Shown in pieces: positions 34,229 to 42,314 of a stretch of 64,000 nucleotides of DNA. The stretch's first letter is position 1, and each line of letters opens with the position of its first letter. Below the pieces are notes generated by a model. The model had not been told where the DNA came from. It made no database searches and saw only the letters and a program-made list of their open reading frames with translations. The stretch is from contig NZ_AUMP01000006.1 in assembly GCF_000430745.1 (NCBI RefSeq), forward strand, positions 95,336 to 159,335, in the 5' to 3' direction. The stretch comes from Fictibacillus gelatini DSM 15865. Lineage in GTDB: Bacteria > Bacillota > Bacilli > Bacillales > Fictibacillaceae. The position numbers and the translations under genes are program-made.

Positions 34229-34319
34229 AAAAAAAGCCCATACTAATCCTATCCAGAAAAAATTAACGTTTGATTAACGAATGTTTTCTAAGAAATAGGA
34301 TTAGTAGATCATTGGCTTT
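34229..34319 (-). terminator. Structured leader hairpin with T-run (attenuator candidate)
   Basis: On the minus strand ACTAATCCTAT (34305-34295) pairs with ATAGGATTAGT (34252-34242). Flanking AAAGCC/GGCTTT and inner AGAAAA/TTTTCT add to the stem, and TTTTTTT follows. It lies between promoter and start codon of the MFS gene. Confidence 0.65.
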
Positions 34320-34348
34320 CGGTCACCCTTCCATTAATTGTTAGTTAC

Positions 34349-34377
34349 ATAGTACATCATGGCCGCTTTTAAATCAA
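34349..34377 (-). promoter_or_regulatory. Sigma-A promoter of the MFS gene
   Basis: On the minus strand TTGATT (34372-34377), 17-base spacer, TACTAT (34349-34354). Confidence 0.6.
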
Positions 34378-34420
34378 GGCCTAATTTTTCTATCATCCCC
34401 TGGGTGTGAATGCGATACAT

Positions 34421-35017
34421 TCATTTCGCATACTTTTTTTCGTTTTGCTTTATCGCATGTATTCCAGCAAGAAACGTATCGATTATCAGTCTAACGCTTA
34501 CATCAAGATCAAGCGGAAGTCCAAATCCCCCTTTTTGTTCGAGTGAAGCGAACCCATGCAATATACTGCGCAGTCCTCTGACTGCATGGATAGCAGGCTC
34601 GCCTTCTAATTCAAAATCCTTAAGGACGCCGAGAGCCAAATCAACCATTTTACCTCCGGCCCGTTGAACGTCATGATCCCAGCTATCCGGCGCAAGTAGC
34701 GTGGCTTCATACAACCCGGGATGAGTTCGGGCAAATGCTATATACGCTTTCGCTATTTCGTGCACGGCATCTTCTCCGGAGCGTCCCGCAGCCGCCCTCT
34801 TCCATTGACTGTAAAGCAGTTCAAGACCATAGACTGCGAGTTTTTTTCGCAAGCCAGGCAATCCATCGATATGATTATATAGTGAAGGTGATCGAACATT
34901 CAGTTTTTTTGCTAATGAAGCTAATGTCACTTCTTCTATGCCATGCGCGTCGGCAATTTCCGTAGCCGCTTTCAAGATCGTATTTAAATCAAGACCGATT
35001 CTTGGGGACATGTTCAT
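34421..35017 (-). CDS. TetR/AcrR family regulator
   Basis: A 198-residue repressor. The HTH occupies about residues 12-58 (EIADAHGIEEVTLASLAKKL and the VRSPSLYNHIDG recognition helix). The C-terminal half has the TetR_C WHG-type pattern (RGLRSILHGFASLEQKGGFG). Its ATG overlaps the stop of the MBL gene by four bases (ATGA), so the two are coupled. The doubled palindrome at 35758-35804 is its likely operator. The ligand is unknown. Confidence 0.88.
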   Translation of the reverse strand: MNMSPRIGLDLNTILKAATEIADAHGIEEVTLASLAKKLNVRSPSLYNHIDGLPGLRKKLAVYGLELLYSQWKRAAAGRSGEDAVHEIAKAYIAFARTHPGLYEATLLAPDSWDHDVQRAGGKMVDLALGVLKDFELEGEPAIHAVRGLRSILHGFASLEQKGGFGLPLDLDVSVRLIIDTFLAGIHAIKQNEKKYAK

Positions 35018-35741
35018 TGCTCCTTTGTTCCATATTTTTCTAAATTTCGTTCGGCGCAGGCAATGGCCCGGTCAATGGCTAAAGCTGGTTGTTCCAACAT
35101 CCGCCCATGGCCAGTGGCAAGTAAGGACGGATGAAAATCCCGTAATTTGTACGCGCTCTCTAAGGCCATTTCCTTATTCCAAGTAGCGAATGCAGGAAAC
35201 GGAAACCAGAAGCGGAATTGTCCTGATACAGCAATCCCGCCTCTCGTTTGAAAAGCATCACCTGTAATAAGTGCCTTATTCCGCGTATCAAAAAATGCAC
35301 ATGAACCCGGAGTGTGGCCTGGTGAAGCTATAGTAAGAAGCGAACCAACCCGATCGCCTTCTTGAAGCAATACGTCCGCACGCGTCTTTAATGCTTTCGG
35401 GACTCCGCCTCGGATTGGGGAGTTCGGCTCTATTTCATCTAAGCTTCGGTCTCCTTCCATTAATCTTGCATCGCGACGCGAAATGTAAACCGCGACATCC
35501 GAAAGTGTTTGTTTGAGAGCATCAAGTGACCCGACGTGATCGTCATGCGCATGAGTCAATACGATTCGTTTAATTGGTTTTCCAATGGTTTCAGCCGCAC
35601 GTAAAATTCCCTTCAGACTATACGGAAGTGCCGCATCAACAAGCGTTAAATCGTGGTCTTCCTCCACCAAATAGCAGTTCACAGGGAAAAATGCGGCAAA
35701 AACGTCAATTGATAAACGGTTTCTTTTCGAGTGATTCTCAT
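35014..35741 (-). pseudogene. MBL-fold hydrolase split by a one-base homopolymer deletion
   Basis: The proper start is ATG 35741 after GGGGAGGAG; it reads MRITRKETVYQLTFLPHF and soon stops. The main body continues in another frame as FFPVNCYLVEEDHDLTLVDA, then THAHDDHVG (metal site), SPGHTPGS and a late GHG. One extra T in the run of five (plus-strand A run 35687-35691) would restore about 241 residues. Only a product starting inside the fold could be made as it stands. The gene is first in an operon with the TetR regulator. Confidence 0.8.
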
Positions 35742-35757
35742 ATCCCTACTCCTCCCC

Positions 35758-35804
35758 AAAACTAATACCATTAGTTTTAATATAAACTAATGGTATTAGT
35801 TTAT
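35758..35804 (-). promoter_or_regulatory. Doubled TetR-type operator over the MBL-tetR promoter
   Basis: Two adjacent perfect dyads: AAAACTAAT-ACC-ATTAGTTTT (35758-35778) and ATAAACTAAT-GGT-ATTAGTTTAT (35782-35804), centres 25 bp apart. On the minus strand TTGCAT and TATATT with an 18-base spacer form the promoter. One dyad lies between the boxes and the other covers the start point up to the ribosome site. Confidence 0.85.
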
Positions 35805-35986
35805 GCAAGTGCCATTTCTATAATGACTCAAAATTATTTTTTTGAACCCGGCCAAACCGTTCCTTTCCAACAATGGAGAGTATCTTCCCACAACCATCCA
35901 GGTGCCTGGCTAACTCGTCTTATCTGCCCGCGGAATTCTGCCATTAAAATTGTTTTGCTGTTGTTAATCACATCGTTCATCCCACT
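35805..35986. other. Intergenic, no gene supported
   Basis: A plus-strand frame from ATG 35826 begins MTQNYFFEPGQTVPFQQW but has no ribosome site and loses protein-like character. It may be a decayed small gene. Confidence 0.3.
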
Positions 35987-36021
35987 AGAAGAATGCTCTT
36001 AAGGATTTAGAGCATTCTTCT
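35987..36021. terminator. Hairpin at the end of the ogt operon
   Basis: AGAAGAATGCTCT pairs perfectly with AGAGCATTCTTCT around a 9-base loop; T-tails are short on both strands. Confidence 0.6.
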
Positions 36022-36488
36022 CATTGAAACGTTTTCTCATGCTGAAGAAGCCACTCTTTTCTCCACAGGCCTCCGGCATATCCTGTCAAAGCCCCATTGG
36101 AACCGATGATCCGATGACATGGAACAACGATGCTCAATTTGTTTTTTCCATTGGCACTTCCTACCGCCCTGATGGCCCTCGGATTTCCGATAGCTTCTGC
36201 AATATTTTTATAGGTTCCTATAGTGCCATATGTAACTTTTGTTAGTGCGTTCCATACCGTTCGTTGGAATTCCGTACCCACTAAAACATAAGGAAACGTA
36301 AATTCACGGCGATTGCCTTTGAAATATTCATCAAGCTGATTACGGCAATCCATTAGCACATGTGGCGTCCCGGCAATATCGGATTCGCTCTTGTCACAGA
36401 ACATGATCGAACAAATCGCCTCATTTGTGCCTTTTATCTCAATTGAACCAATAGGTGAATCATAATAATGCTTATAGACCTTCATCAT
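36021..36488 (-). CDS. ogt: O6-methylguanine-DNA methyltransferase (Ogt/AdaB)
   Basis: A 155-residue suicide repair protein that takes the methyl group from O6-methylguanine. The active-site Cys is in VVPCHRIIG, with the preceding GNPRAIRAVGSANGKN and following GYAGGLWRKEWLL helices of the family. The frame opens at 36566, but ATG 36488 follows GGAGGTCACTTT. It overlaps the end of alkA by 17 bases and is the third gene of the adaptive-response operon, the position held by adaB in B. subtilis. Confidence 0.92.
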   Translation of the reverse strand: MMKVYKHYYDSPIGSIEIKGTNEAICSIMFCDKSESDIAGTPHVLMDCRNQLDEYFKGNRREFTFPYVLVGTEFQRTVWNALTKVTYGTIGTYKNIAEAIGNPRAIRAVGSANGKNKLSIVVPCHRIIGSNGALTGYAGGLWRKEWLLQHEKTFQ

Positions 36489-37389
36489 AAAGTGACCTCC
36501 ATAAATAAAAGGTGGCGTATGCTTCCCAGCCTTTCCAATTGGCCGCGATTTCCTTGATTTCTTCAATGGCCGGTTTGCGATTCATACCTAACTGCATCTT
36601 TAAAGCATTATGAAGCCCAACATCGCTAATCGGAAAAGCGGCTGTAGAATTGAGGCATTTCATAATGCAATAGTCAGCCGTCCATGCTCCTATCCCTCTT
36701 ATGGCAATAAGCGCTTTTTGCATTTCACCCAGATCATTTTTTTGAAGCAAGCTTTCTTTTGATAACTTGCCGCTCGCCATCTCTTTTGCCACGCCAATCA
36801 TATATTCTGCTTTCCTGGCTGAAAACTGCAGACCCTTTAAGTCATCCGTCTCTAAGGACGCAATCGTTTGAGCGTCAGGAAATAACCAAAAATCGAAACC
36901 TTTATATGCAAGTTTTTCTCCGTACTGCTCAACAAACCGCTTTTTCAACGTATACGCGAAGGCTAGATTGATTTGCTGGCCGATAATGGCCCATGCCAAT
37001 GCTTCGAACAGATCCGGGATGCGAATAATCCGCAAACCGTGGTACTTGTCAATAAGTGTATGCAATACTTTATCTCGGCTGGCCATTTCATAAAAGGGGG
37101 TTAAATCCCGCTCTAAATCAAACAGTTCCCATACATAAGCTGCTATTTCCCGGCGGCTTTTGCTTGATGGATAATTGGCCGGAAACTCAACATGAATGGC
37201 ATCGCTGCTTTTTCCTATTTTTAAAAGGACCGGCTCTTGATTCGCTTTTATCAGCTTATATAGAAATCCGTTTCGAACTTGATGCATCACTTCACGGTCC
37301 GACCTTTCCAGGTAAACGAGGCATTCCTTAAAATCAAACTCCGAAGGCGGAATAATCTCAATCGATGTGCCACGGTCAATCCAATCCAT
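36472..37389 (-). CDS. alkA: DNA-3-methyladenine glycosylase II (AlkA type)
   Basis: A 305-residue helix-hairpin-helix glycosylase that removes alkylated bases. IRGIGAWTADYCIMKCL is the HhH-GPD core and the catalytic Asp is in FPISDVGLHNALK. AIIGQQINLAFAYTLKKRF is the conserved preceding helix. ATG 37389 follows AAAGGAG and overlaps the end of adaA, so translation is coupled. Confidence 0.92.
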   Translation of the reverse strand: MDWIDRGTSIEIIPPSEFDFKECLVYLERSDREVMHQVRNGFLYKLIKANQEPVLLKIGKSSDAIHVEFPANYPSSKSRREIAAYVWELFDLERDLTPFYEMASRDKVLHTLIDKYHGLRIIRIPDLFEALAWAIIGQQINLAFAYTLKKRFVEQYGEKLAYKGFDFWLFPDAQTIASLETDDLKGLQFSARKAEYMIGVAKEMASGKLSKESLLQKNDLGEMQKALIAIRGIGAWTADYCIMKCLNSTAAFPISDVGLHNALKMQLGMNRKPAIEEIKEIAANWKGWEAYATFYLWRSLYDEGL

Positions 37390-37951
37390 ACAACTGCTCC
37401 TTTTCACTTCGGTATTCACCTGGAGAACATTTTTTCAACCGACGAAACACTTTATAAAAATTAGAAGGGCTTTGAAATCCAACTTCATAACAAATCTCAA
37501 GATTCGTCAGTTCCGTGTTTTTTAAAAGATGTGCCGCCTTATCCACCCTTATTTTCTCTAAATACTCCCGCGGCGTTTGCGATGTTTCCTGTTTAAACAT
37601 TCGTTCAAGATAAAAAGGGCTGATGCCCACATGATCCGCCATGTCCTGAAGCACCAGTTTTTCCTTATAATGTTGTACGATGAAGGCTGTAATACGTTTG
37701 ACAAGTTCGACTTGCGGAGAATGGCCTACTTCGGGCTGGCACCTTTTGCATGCGCGATAACCGGCATTTTCCACCTCCTGGAGATCACCATAAAACTCTA
37801 CATTCACTTTCTTCGGTTTTCTTGACCGACAGGAAGGGCGACAATAAATTTTTGTCGTTTTCACTGCTGTAAAAAATAACCCGTCATATGCGCGGTCACA
37901 AGCAATAATAATGTCCCACATCTCATCAAATGTCAGATTTAAGTTCGCCAT
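37376..37951 (-). CDS. adaA: AdaA methylphosphotriester-DNA methyltransferase and activator
   Basis: A 191-residue two-domain protein. The N-terminal Ada zinc domain has Cys37, Cys41, Cys68 and Cys71 (IYCRPSC and ACKRCQP); one Cys accepts methyl from DNA phosphotriesters. The C-terminal AraC domain has two HTHs (LQDMADHVGISPFYLERMFK and LEICYEVGFQSPSNFYKVF). Methylation turns it into an activator of its own operon. In B. subtilis adaA-adaB and alkA are divergent; here adaA, alkA and ogt form one overlapping operon. Confidence 0.93.
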   Translation of the reverse strand: MANLNLTFDEMWDIIIACDRAYDGLFFTAVKTTKIYCRPSCRSRKPKKVNVEFYGDLQEVENAGYRACKRCQPEVGHSPQVELVKRITAFIVQHYKEKLVLQDMADHVGISPFYLERMFKQETSQTPREYLEKIRVDKAAHLLKNTELTNLEICYEVGFQSPSNFYKVFRRLKKCSPGEYRSEKEQLYGLD

Positions 37952-38070
37952 GTCATACCCCTCACCTTTTAGCCTGAGTGATGATCATCGTATTTTCATT
38001 TGTTTTCCTTAGTTTAACAAGAACTTGAACACTATTCGTCCTTTTTCTTGCTCTTATGGTCTAAAAAAAT

Positions 38071-38100
38071 AAAAAGGAGCTGATTGTTGCTCCTCTTTCG
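38071..38100. terminator. Short terminator-like hairpin
   Basis: AAAGGAGC pairs with GCTCCTCTTT across an 8-base loop, just past the end of the GNAT gene on the minus strand. Confidence 0.55.
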
Positions 38101-38103
38101 ATG

Positions 38104-38586
38104 TTAAATGAATAACCGTTCGAATTCTATTTCATGCATAATAGGGATTCCCTCTTCACTATAAAGAGGGATTTCTGGCTTTAGCTTCCTCGCATCATTG
38201 ACCGCGTTTAAATGCAATGCCTTCATCGAAAAATGCCTTTTTTGATAAAACCCCATCGCATGCAAATTATCATTCGTCGTAATTAGCCAGACGCGGCCGC
38301 ATCCTGTACGTTTTGCCTTTTCAATAACCGCATCAAGCAACCGGCTTCCAATCCCGCGGTTTTCTTGAAAACTATCTAGCGATACAATTTCACACTCATC
38401 CTGGTATATATGATAAGTAATGATCCCTTGAATTTCATCTCTTTCAGCCGCCACATAACCCGGCAATTGCGAAAGGTCATGAATGATCCCTCTAGAAACC
38501 ATCTTCGTGCTTCCCCAGTTTTTGATCATTAGATTTTTTATTTCCTCTTTTTGGTTGTCGGTAATCTCTTTTATTTGGATCATTTC
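38104..38586 (-). CDS. GNAT family N-acetyltransferase
   Basis: A 160-residue acetyltransferase. The acetyl-CoA loop is ENRGIGSRLLDAVIEKAKRTG and the later strands WLITTNDNLHAMGFYQKRHF match the common GNAT core. The frame opens at 38622, but ATG 38586 has an AAAGGGGAAG ribosome site. It is monocistronic and ends at a short terminator. Substrate unknown. Confidence 0.82.
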   Translation of the reverse strand, partial: EMIQIKEITDNQKEEIKNLMIKNWGSTKMVSRGIIHDLSQLPGYVAAERDEIQGIITYHIYQDECEIVSLDSFQENRGIGSRLLDAVIEKAKRTGCGRVWLITTNDNLHAMGFYQKRHFSMKALHLNAVNDARKLKPEIPLYSEEGIPIMHEIEFERLFI

Positions 38587-38663
38587 AACTTCCCCTTTAG
38601 AAAGAATAGAATGAGTATTCATTCAATATATTTCCATTTTAACATTTGAAGCAAAACGCAGCA

Positions 38664-38696
38664 AAAAACAAAAACCACGCACATAGGCATGGCTTT
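38664..38696 (-). terminator. Terminator of the MBL gene
   Basis: On the minus strand AAGCCATGC and GTGCGTGGTTTTT pair (one G-T pair) around CTAT, followed by more T. Confidence 0.6.
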
Positions 38697-38709
38697 TCAG
38701 GTATTTCTA

Positions 38710-39633
38710 CTATTGTTTAGACTGCTCCCCGTCAACATAACGGCCATAATCAGGAATCGCCAGCCGGTCAAATTCTGCAGACAGTTTTCGCAAATCCCTT
38801 GCCAGTTCTTCTCCCATCATGGGCAATCCGTGACCGGTTACCGCAGCTACTGGCTTTAACGCTTCCAGCTTTTTCACTGAATCCCATGCTTCCTGCCAGT
38901 CCGTCGTAAAATATCTTGGTGGTCCATTGATCTCCTGTTTTTGCGTGAGCACTTCATAAAGGGAATCCTGTCTGACCGTGACAAAAGCATCACCGACAAT
39001 GAGGGACCGGTCTTCATCCCGGAAGAATGAAACATGTCCAGGTGTGTGACCAGGAGTATGAACCCACCGCCAACCCGGCATTTCAGGAATCGTACCCTCA
39101 GAAGGAAGAGGTGCTACATGGTTTCCTAGATTCACCGATTCATTCGGAAACATCGGAGACATTTTTGCCACAAGTCCCCCTTCAACCGTTCCATCTGGTT
39201 CGGGATAGTTCAATTTTCCGGTTAAAAAAGGAAGTTCCAGCTCGTGAGCGTAAACGGGCACCTTCCATCTTTCTACTAAATCAACTACTGCCCCAACGTG
39301 ATCAAAATGACCGTGGGTCAAAATAATTGCTTTCGGTTGATTGTTTTCGCCAAACCGATCGTTGGCCGCTTCTATTATTTTATCAGCACATCCTGGCATT
39401 CCGGTATCGACCAACACCCATTCGTTTGGGCGGTCAACATCCCCGATAAAACAAACGTTCACGATTTGAATGGGGAGACAGTAAATGTCCCGCCTTACCT
39501 CCTGCCCTTTTCCGCTTGTAATGGATGTCATCGGGATCCATTTATTTTCCATTGTATCTTCCATTCCGTTATTTTTGTTCGTTTCGATCTTAATCACTCT
39601 TTCCTGTTTCTTTTGCCAATTAGTATGTTTCAT
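38710..39633 (-). CDS. MBL-fold metallo-hydrolase
   Basis: A metallo-beta-lactamase fold protein with HGHFDHVGAV (HxHxDH metal motif), WVHTPGHTPGHVSFF, IVGDAFVT and the final TGHGLPM His. No signal peptide is seen, so it is cytoplasmic. The frame opens at ATG 39633 behind a weak site; ATG 39552 (MENKWIPM) has AATGGAAG upstream and may be the true start, giving about 280 residues. Similar proteins are lactonases, glyoxalase II-like enzymes or quinone-related hydrolases; the substrate is not clear. It is divergent from the alcohol dehydrogenase gene. Confidence 0.8.
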   Translation of the reverse strand: MKHTNWQKKQERVIKIETNKNNGMEDTMENKWIPMTSITSGKGQEVRRDIYCLPIQIVNVCFIGDVDRPNEWVLVDTGMPGCADKIIEAANDRFGENNQPKAIILTHGHFDHVGAVVDLVERWKVPVYAHELELPFLTGKLNYPEPDGTVEGGLVAKMSPMFPNESVNLGNHVAPLPSEGTIPEMPGWRWVHTPGHTPGHVSFFRDEDRSLIVGDAFVTVRQDSLYEVLTQKQEINGPPRYFTTDWQEAWDSVKKLEALKPVAAVTGHGLPMMGEELARDLRKLSAEFDRLAIPDYGRYVDGEQSKQ

Positions 39634-39683
39634 CTCTCTTAATAAATACTAAAAAGGTACTTTAGCAGATTGGAGTGTGTACG

Positions 39684-40817
39684 ATGAAAGCAGTCACTTA
39701 TCAAGGACCACAACATGTAGAAGTTAGCAAGGTAGATGATCCAAAAATCGAAAAAAAGGATGACATTATTGTCAAAATTACTTCAACAGCGATTTGCGGG
39801 TCAGATTTGCATATTTATCAAGGGAATTTCCCATTGCGCGATGGTTATATTATTGGCCACGAACCGATGGGGATTGTGGAAGAAGTAGGTTCTGAAGTCA
39901 CAAAAGTAAAAAAAGGAGACCGGGTGGTTATTCCATTTACCGTGGCGTGCGGCCATTGCTTTTATTGTAAACATGAGATGGAAAGCCAATGTGACCATTC
40001 AAATCCCCATTATGATTCTGGTGGATATTTTGGCTATACAGAAAAGTTCGGCAATCATCCAGGCGGCCAGGCCGAATATTTGAAAGTGCCTTTTGGGAAT
40101 TTCACACCTTTTGTCATTCCAGAATCATGTGAACTGGAAGATGAATCTCTTCTTTTTTTATCTGATGTTCTTCCTACTGCTTACTGGAGTGTGGTTAATA
40201 GCGGAGTAAAGCCAGGGGATACTGTCATTGTGCTTGGCTGCGGCCCCGTAGGCTTGATGGCGCAAAAATTTGCCTGGATGAAAGGTGCGAAACGTGTAAT
40301 TGCGGTTGATTATTTAGACTACCGATTAAATTACGCCAAAAAGATAAACAACGTGGAGGTTTTTGAGTTTACCAAATTTCCTGACATGGGCGAGCACTTA
40401 AAGGAAATTACGCACGGCGGTGCGGATGTTGTCATCGATTGTGTCGGAATGGACGGAAAAAAGTCCCCACTTGAATATCTCGAACAAAAGTTAAAATTGC
40501 AGGGCGGGACCCTCGGACCGATCCAAATTTCAACTAAAGCGGTGAGAAAATGCGGAACCGTTCAATTAACAGGGGTTTATGGAGGTAATTATAACCTTTT
40601 TCCATTAGGAGCTTTTTTTACAAGAAATATTACATTGAAAATGGGACAGGCACCGGTTATTCACTTTATGCCTGAACTGTTTGAAAAAATTATGAATAAT
40701 GAATTCAACCCGAAAGAGATAATTACGCATCAATTGCCGTTAGAAGAAGCAGGCCATGGGTACCGAATCTTTAACAACCGTGAAGACAATTGCGTTAAAG
40801 TCGTGCTCAAGCCATGA
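39684..40817 (+). CDS. adhB: Zinc-dependent alcohol dehydrogenase, AdhB/formaldehyde dehydrogenase-like
   Basis: A 377-residue medium-chain dehydrogenase. The catalytic zinc ligands begin with CGSDLH and GHE; the structural zinc loop has CGHCFYCKHEMESQC. The long DSGGYFGYTEKFGNHPGGQAEY insertion marks the glutathione-independent formaldehyde dehydrogenase branch, and GCGPVG is the NAD loop. It is very close to B. subtilis AdhB, whose gene is induced by formaldehyde and methylglyoxal through AdhR. No adhR-like MerR gene is adjacent here. The frame opens at 39675; ATG 39684 follows GGAGTG. Confidence 0.85.
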   Translation: MKAVTYQGPQHVEVSKVDDPKIEKKDDIIVKITSTAICGSDLHIYQGNFPLRDGYIIGHEPMGIVEEVGSEVTKVKKGDRVVIPFTVACGHCFYCKHEMESQCDHSNPHYDSGGYFGYTEKFGNHPGGQAEYLKVPFGNFTPFVIPESCELEDESLLFLSDVLPTAYWSVVNSGVKPGDTVIVLGCGPVGLMAQKFAWMKGAKRVIAVDYLDYRLNYAKKINNVEVFEFTKFPDMGEHLKEITHGGADVVIDCVGMDGKKSPLEYLEQKLKLQGGTLGPIQISTKAVRKCGTVQLTGVYGGNYNLFPLGAFFTRNITLKMGQAPVIHFMPELFEKIMNNEFNPKEIITHQLPLEEAGHGYRIFNNREDNCVKVVLKP

Positions 40818-40818
40818 G

Positions 40819-40858
40819 AAAAAAGCTGTTTGCCGAAAGTAAGCAAACAGCTTTTCCA
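40819..40858. terminator. Convergent terminator after adhB
   Basis: AAAAGCTGTTTGC pairs with GCAAACAGCTTTT around a 9-base loop. Confidence 0.88.
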
Positions 40859-40862
40859 TTGA

Positions 40863-41381
40863 TTAAACGTTTGCATTGGTAGCCATTAAATAAAAAATAT
40901 AATCAGTCGGAATGCCAGGGTGGCCCATTTGCCGGAGCATCGCCGCAATGTTTCCGCGATGATACGTTCCATGGTTGACGACATGCTGGATCAATTCGAA
41001 AAGCTTTGTATCCAATTTTCCAAATCGAGGGTGTTCAGGTGAAATGATCCTGTCGAAATCGTCCTGGCTTTCTAAAAATGATCGATAGCGCTCGGAACAT
41101 TCTTCAAAAAGCTGCTCAAGTTCCTCAATACTTTTCCCTTTCGCTTCTTCCGTTAATTGGTCGGCTTTCATCCTGATTTCATCAAAGCTTTCTTCAGCCA
41201 TTACCCCAAGCCAAACATTATCGGCCACATAAACATGGGTCAACGCTTCAAAAATAGATGGAAACACGCTCTGGATTTCCTTCGTTACAAGATCCCCTGG
41301 CAGCTCTTTTAAATGTTGAAAAACTTTTTTATTTGCCCAAACGTGGTAATTGTACAATTTCAATGCCTTGTCTTTCACTTG
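40863..41381 (-). CDS. DinB/YfiT family protein
   Basis: A 172-residue four-helix-bundle protein of the DinB superfamily. The usual triad of metal-binding His residues is recognisable in ALTHVYVADNVW and VVNHGTYHRGNIA (HxxxH). Members include bacillithiol or mycothiol S-transferases, but this one has no assigned substrate. The frame opens at 41429; GTG 41381 after GGAGGAATG is preferred. It is last in a run of four same-direction genes with a VOC protein, a second DinB and a WYL regulator. Confidence 0.8.
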   Translation of the reverse strand, partial: QVKDKALKLYNYHVWANKKVFQHLKELPGDLVTKEIQSVFPSIFEALTHVYVADNVWLGVMAEESFDEIRMKADQLTEEAKGKSIEELEQLFEECSERYRSFLESQDDFDRIISPEHPRFGKLDTKLFELIQHVVNHGTYHRGNIAAMLRQMGHPGIPTDYIFYLMATNANV

Positions 41382-41406
41382 AACATTCCTCCTCTGGATA
41401 AAATAG

Positions 41407-41802
41407 TTACAGCATTTTATAAATTTCAATCAAGTTGCCCTCAGGATCACGGAAATGCGCAATACGGGCTCCCCATTCTTTACGATCGTGCGGCTCTGTC
41501 AAAAAGTTAACTCCCTTTTCTTGCAAGTGTTGATAGACCGAATCCACATCTTCTACATTAAACTGAAGCAAAAAGTGAAAAGGCACTGCTTCTTCAGAAC
41601 CATTTTCCTCCCCTATCACTTGAGCCATCGCGTTACGGGACAAAAGCTCGATTTTCGTTTCTCCATTATTGAAAATGGCATATTCCATGCTTTCTTCATA
41701 CCACCCAACCGGCAGTTCCAATACATCCCTATAAAATTCGGCGCTTTTCTTAAAATCCTTGACCAACAGCCTGAGTTGCAACAGCTTCATAAAAAAGGTC
41801 AT
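41407..41802 (-). CDS. VOC (glyoxalase/bleomycin resistance fold) family protein
   Basis: A 131-residue protein with two beta-alpha-beta3 modules. LRLLVKDFKKSAEFYRDVLEL opens the first; HFRDPEGNLIEIY closes the second, with the usual Glu metal ligand. Its ATG overlaps the stop of the upstream DinB gene (ATGA), so the two are coupled. Substrate unknown; detoxification of a thiol-conjugated compound together with the DinB neighbours is plausible. Confidence 0.82.
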   Translation of the reverse strand: MTFFMKLLQLRLLVKDFKKSAEFYRDVLELPVGWYEESMEYAIFNNGETKIELLSRNAMAQVIGEENGSEEAVPFHFLLQFNVEDVDSVYQHLQEKGVNFLTEPHDRKEWGARIAHFRDPEGNLIEIYKML

Positions 41803-42254
41803 TTATAATCGCGGAAAAACGGCAAATCTTTCACGCCGATCAACCGGGCATAAACAAAAAGTTGGCCTTTATGATGGATTTCATGGTCGTACATCATCGT
41901 GAGGAATGTCCTCCCAGTGCCTGGGAAATTTAAAAACGTAAATTCAGCCTCAAGCACCTCGTCATTCAGTGATGCAAAAGAATCTTTCGTCTTTTCCGTA
42001 AGCTCGCTGACCTTTTGCCGGACTTCCTTCATCGTTTGGCAATCGCTTATCTCCGGTGCCTCAAATTGTCCCGTCTTTAGCAAAGAGATAAATGTGTCAT
42101 TCCAATAGACGGTATGCAAAACGAGCTCGCCAAGCGCCATCGCACCATCCCACGGTTTAAAGCTGACATGCTCATCGCCAATGGTTTCAATTAGTTTTTC
42201 AAGCACGTTCCGATGCCTGAGCCAGTTATCCATGAATTGCTTAACTTGATCCAT
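41799..42254 (-). CDS. DinB/YfiT family protein
   Basis: A 151-residue DinB-superfamily bundle with conserved His in LGELVLHTVYWNDTF and MMYDHEIHHKGQLFVYARLIG. ATG 42254 follows GAGGAATG. It lies between the WYL regulator (60 bases upstream) and the coupled VOC gene. Role unknown; thiol-dependent S-transfer is one possibility known in this superfamily. Confidence 0.83.
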   Translation of the reverse strand: MDQVKQFMDNWLRHRNVLEKLIETIGDEHVSFKPWDGAMALGELVLHTVYWNDTFISLLKTGQFEAPEISDCQTMKEVRQKVSELTEKTKDSFASLNDEVLEAEFTFLNFPGTGRTFLTMMYDHEIHHKGQLFVYARLIGVKDLPFFRDYK

Positions 42255-42314
42255 GGTTCATTCCTCCTCGTTTTTTATGTAACTAGTATAAACAAACTTC
42301 CCTGACAGTTACAG

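Noticed and set aside
35790..36002. 70-codon ORF between the TetR operator and ogt
   Set aside because: No ribosome site, starts inside the operator and ends in a hairpin; at best a decayed gene.
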